Positions 3,871-5,473 of a stretch of DNA of 5,473 nt are shown one piece after another. A model generated the notes under the pieces. It did not search any database, was not told where the DNA came from, and was given only the letters and a program-made list of their open reading frames with translations. Positions within the stretch are counted from its first letter, which is position 1, and every line of letters starts with the position of its first letter. The DNA is from Planctomycetaceae bacterium (GTDB lineage: Bacteria > Planctomycetota > Planctomycetia > Pirellulales > Thermoguttaceae). The position numbers were made by a program, and so were the translations under genes. The stretch is from the NCBI GenBank assembly GCA_003509805.1, contig DOMV01000333.1:3012-8484 (forward strand), written 5' to 3'.

Positions 3871-5473
3871 ACCCGCCGTCGCCCAATCCGCCGTCGCTCA
3901 ACTCGGTGCCGGTCAACCCGGTTTTCATTTTTTTCACGACGTTCCCGGGCTCTTTCGCCGCGAGAACCGCCGCCCCGACGGCGATACGATGAAAGCCGGC
4001 GCCGATGATTTCAAGCAACCGGGCTTCGTCGATTCCCCCGATCGCAAAGGCCGGTATTTCCGGGTCGATTGCAGCGACCTGCCGCAACAGTTCCGTGCCG
4101 ACAAACGCGCCGAACTCCTTGGTCGAGGAAGGGAAGACCGGTCCGACGCCGATATAATCCGCGCCGTCGCGAATCGCTTTTCGGGCCTGTTCGAGCGAAT
4201 GGGTCGACACGCCGATCAACCTTTCGGGGCCGACGATCGCACGCACATCCCGGACGTCGAGTTCCTCCTGGCCGACGTGGACGCCGTCCGCCTCACAGGC
4301 GATCGCGAGATCGGGCCGGTCGTTCATGATGAACAGCGTTCCTGTGTCCACGGTCAATTCCCGCAAGGTGCGCCCCCGCCGGAGAAGCGTCCGGTCGTCC
4401 CGGGATTTGTCGCGAAGCTGCAGGACGTCGACCCCGGCGCCGATCAATTCCCGTACGATTTCGGCAAACGTGTCTTCCGTGTCTTTCGCGTCGATCAAGA
4501 CGTAGAGCCGCGATTCCCGCAGGCGTTTTTTGGTCTCCAGGTTGAAAATCGAACGAAGAGAATCCGTAGCGCCGCCTGGAGGCCCGGGCTTCCTCGGACT
4601 TTGCGCGGAATCACTGCCAAAAGTCCGGTGCGCCCTCGTTTCGTTTTTTACCTGGAGATCGGTAGTGCGACCGGCGGTTTCGCAATGGTCCGCCCGGTTG
4701 TGTTCGGGAAAACCGGCGATCTCCTTTTGAAGCGTGTAACAACGGTATCGCAGCCGTTCGAAGGATCGCGCGAGGTGCGGATAAGCGATTTTGGAAAACT
4801 CTTCCAAGCTGCGCAGCGATTCCTGCAAGCGGGAAAAATTCGCCGCGAGCACCTCGTCGATGCCGCTACGTTCGTATTCCCCGGCCGCTTCGATTTCCGT
4901 CCCGACGTCGTTCTCGGTTTCCCGAAAGGCGAACCGTTCCCGTTGCGGCAATTGTTTGAGCAGGTCGCCCAATTCGTGGCGGAATGCTTTCGACGCACGT
5001 GTCAAAACGGCATCGTCACGGAGAAAACGAACGTAATCCTCGACGACCCGCAACGCTTCCCCGGCCCGGTTCCCGGCGGCGTCCAACAGACGCGGCACGG
5101 CGCCCGTGTGAACCGCCGGCTTTTTAGCCGCGACGACGTTCTTTTCGCCCTGATTATCCAACGGGTTATCCAACGGGCTATCCGGCGTGATATCCAGCGG
5201 GGTATCCAACGGGATATCCAGGTTGACGGGACGACCGTATTCTCCTTCACGCTGCGAATCTCCGTGATACGCCGAATCGACAGCGGACCGGCCGGAATGC
5301 AGTTTTCCGACACGATCGAACAAGTCGGTCGGGTCGAGGCCGTGCTCCCGGAGCCATTGGCCGACATTTCCTTCATCCAGCGTAAGCATGAAAAGCAGGC
5401 ACTCCGTCGCGAAAACGACCGGCGGCGACGAGGGCGCCGCGGCGATTCGCAATCCTCCGGTGGCTGCCGAACC
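3869..5473 (-). CDS. thiE: Clp_N-like/ThiD2/ThiE fusion: thiamine phosphate synthase, 5' partial
   Basis: The frame is open for 534 codons from the right edge to TAA, so the true start is probably outside the window; a TTG at 5452 has no convincing claim. Residues are numbered from the first visible codon. Residues 1-57 resemble the end of a Clp_N repeat (FATECLLFMLTLDEGN, then QWLREHGLD). Residues 85-108 are a repeat-encoded PLDN linker. Residues 126-254 match ThiD2 (RLLDAAGNRAGEALRVVEDY, NDVGTEIE, ANFSRLQESLRSLEEFSK, RLRYRCYTLQKEI), a family reported to phosphorylate HMP-P to HMP-PP. A 60-residue low-complexity linker follows. Residues 321-517 are ThiE, joining HMP-PP and thiazole phosphate into thiamine phosphate: LQLRDKS (diphosphate site), NDRPDLAIACEADGVHVGQ, IGVSTHS, GPVFPSSTK, AFAIGGI. 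All usual ThiE motifs are present, so it should be active. ThiD2-ThiE fusion is known; the Clp_N-like part is my inference. Confidence 0.9.
   Translation of the reverse strand, partial: GSAATGGLRIAAAPSSPPVVFATECLLFMLTLDEGNVGQWLREHGLDPTDLFDRVGKLHSGRSAVDSAYHGDSQREGEYGRPVNLDIPLDTPLDITPDSPLDNPLDNQGEKNVVAAKKPAVHTGAVPRLLDAAGNRAGEALRVVEDYVRFLRDDAVLTRASKAFRHELGDLLKQLPQRERFAFRETENDVGTEIEAAGEYERSGIDEVLAANFSRLQESLRSLEEFSKIAYPHLARSFERLRYRCYTLQKEIAGFPEHNRADHCETAGRTTDLQVKNETRAHRTFGSDSAQSPRKPGPPGGATDSLRSIFNLETKKRLRESRLYVLIDAKDTEDTFAEIVRELIGAGVDVLQLRDKSRDDRTLLRRGRTLRELTVDTGTLFIMNDRPDLAIACEADGVHVGQEELDVRDVRAIVGPERLIGVSTHSLEQARKAIRDGADYIGVGPVFPSSTKEFGAFVGTELLRQVAAIDPEIPAFAIGGIDEARLLEIIGAGFHRIAVGAAVLAAKEPGNVVKKMKTGLTGTELSDGGLGDGG
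3873..3902 (-). repeat. Two-copy 15-bp tandem repeat encoding the ThiE C-terminal tail
   Basis: CCGCCGTCGCCCAAT (3873-3887) and CCGCCGTCGCTCAAC (3888-3902) differ at two positions. On the coding strand they produce the glycine-rich tail LSDGGLGDGG, which lies beyond the last conserved ThiE helix and looks dispensable. Confidence 0.65.
5154..5225 (-). repeat. Six-copy 12-bp tandem repeat encoding a PLDN-type linker in thiE
   Basis: Six consecutive 12-bp units with plus-strand consensus NTATCCAACGGG occupy the array: units 1, 2 and 5 match the core exactly, units 3, 4 and 6 are degenerate. Translated on the coding strand, the array is a run of LD-x-P tetrapeptides (LDIPLDTPLDITPDSPLDNPLDN) between the Clp_N-like segment and ThiD2. 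The period keeps the reading frame. Unit-to-unit divergence argues against a very recent expansion of the whole array. It is too short and has no spacers, so it is not CRISPR. Confidence 0.9.

Noticed and set aside
5154..5225. CRISPR array
   Set aside because: The repeats are 12 bp, directly adjacent, without spacers, and encode an in-frame linker.

Overview
The window looks like chromosomal DNA from a planctomycete, probably a Pirellulales-type lineage. The main reasons are the start of a DUF1559-type prepilin-like protein (FTLVELLVVIAIIG leader followed by LLLPAVQAAREAA), a family greatly expanded in Planctomycetes, and a thiamine phosphate synthase fused to a ThiD2 domain. The assignment rests on motif recognition only; no database search was possible. 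GC content is fairly high, so long antisense open frames lie opposite most genes, and I treat them as shadows.

Layout from left to right. Positions 1-157 (minus) hold the N-terminus of a DUF1559 prepilin-like protein that runs off the left edge. A 196-bp gap follows, with two inverted repeats, one of them REP-like. A complete orphan ParA/Soj-type ATPase lies at 354-1160 (minus). A 278-bp divergent intergenic region carries a perfect 11-bp tandem repeat containing TATAAT, a bulged inverted repeat and a plausible sigma70-like promoter for the next gene. A class IV (branched-chain) aminotransferase, ilvE, lies at 1439-2296 (plus). A 158-bp convergent gap with a GC-rich palindrome separates it from an RND/HlyD-type periplasmic adaptor at 2455-3771 (minus). 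Upstream of the adaptor on the same strand, and probably co-transcribed, is a large thiE gene at 3869-5473 (minus). Its 5' end lies beyond the right edge.

The genes do not form one obvious pathway: pseudopilin-like surface protein, ParA ATPase, amino-acid transaminase, efflux adaptor and thiamine synthesis. ParA has no ParB and the adaptor has no pump next to it in the window.

The most notable item is the thiE product. The visible chain reads Clp_N-like segment, a linker made of a 12-bp tandem repeat, ThiD2 (HMP-P kinase), a second low-complexity linker, then ThiE. A second theme is an unusual number of short tandem arrays with 11-15 bp periods: upstream of parA, at the 3' end of the adaptor gene, across the thiE stop codon, at the thiE C-terminus and in the thiE linker. 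Several are in frame and translated as short peptide repeats. I found no tRNA, rRNA, CRISPR array, insertion sequence or defence system.
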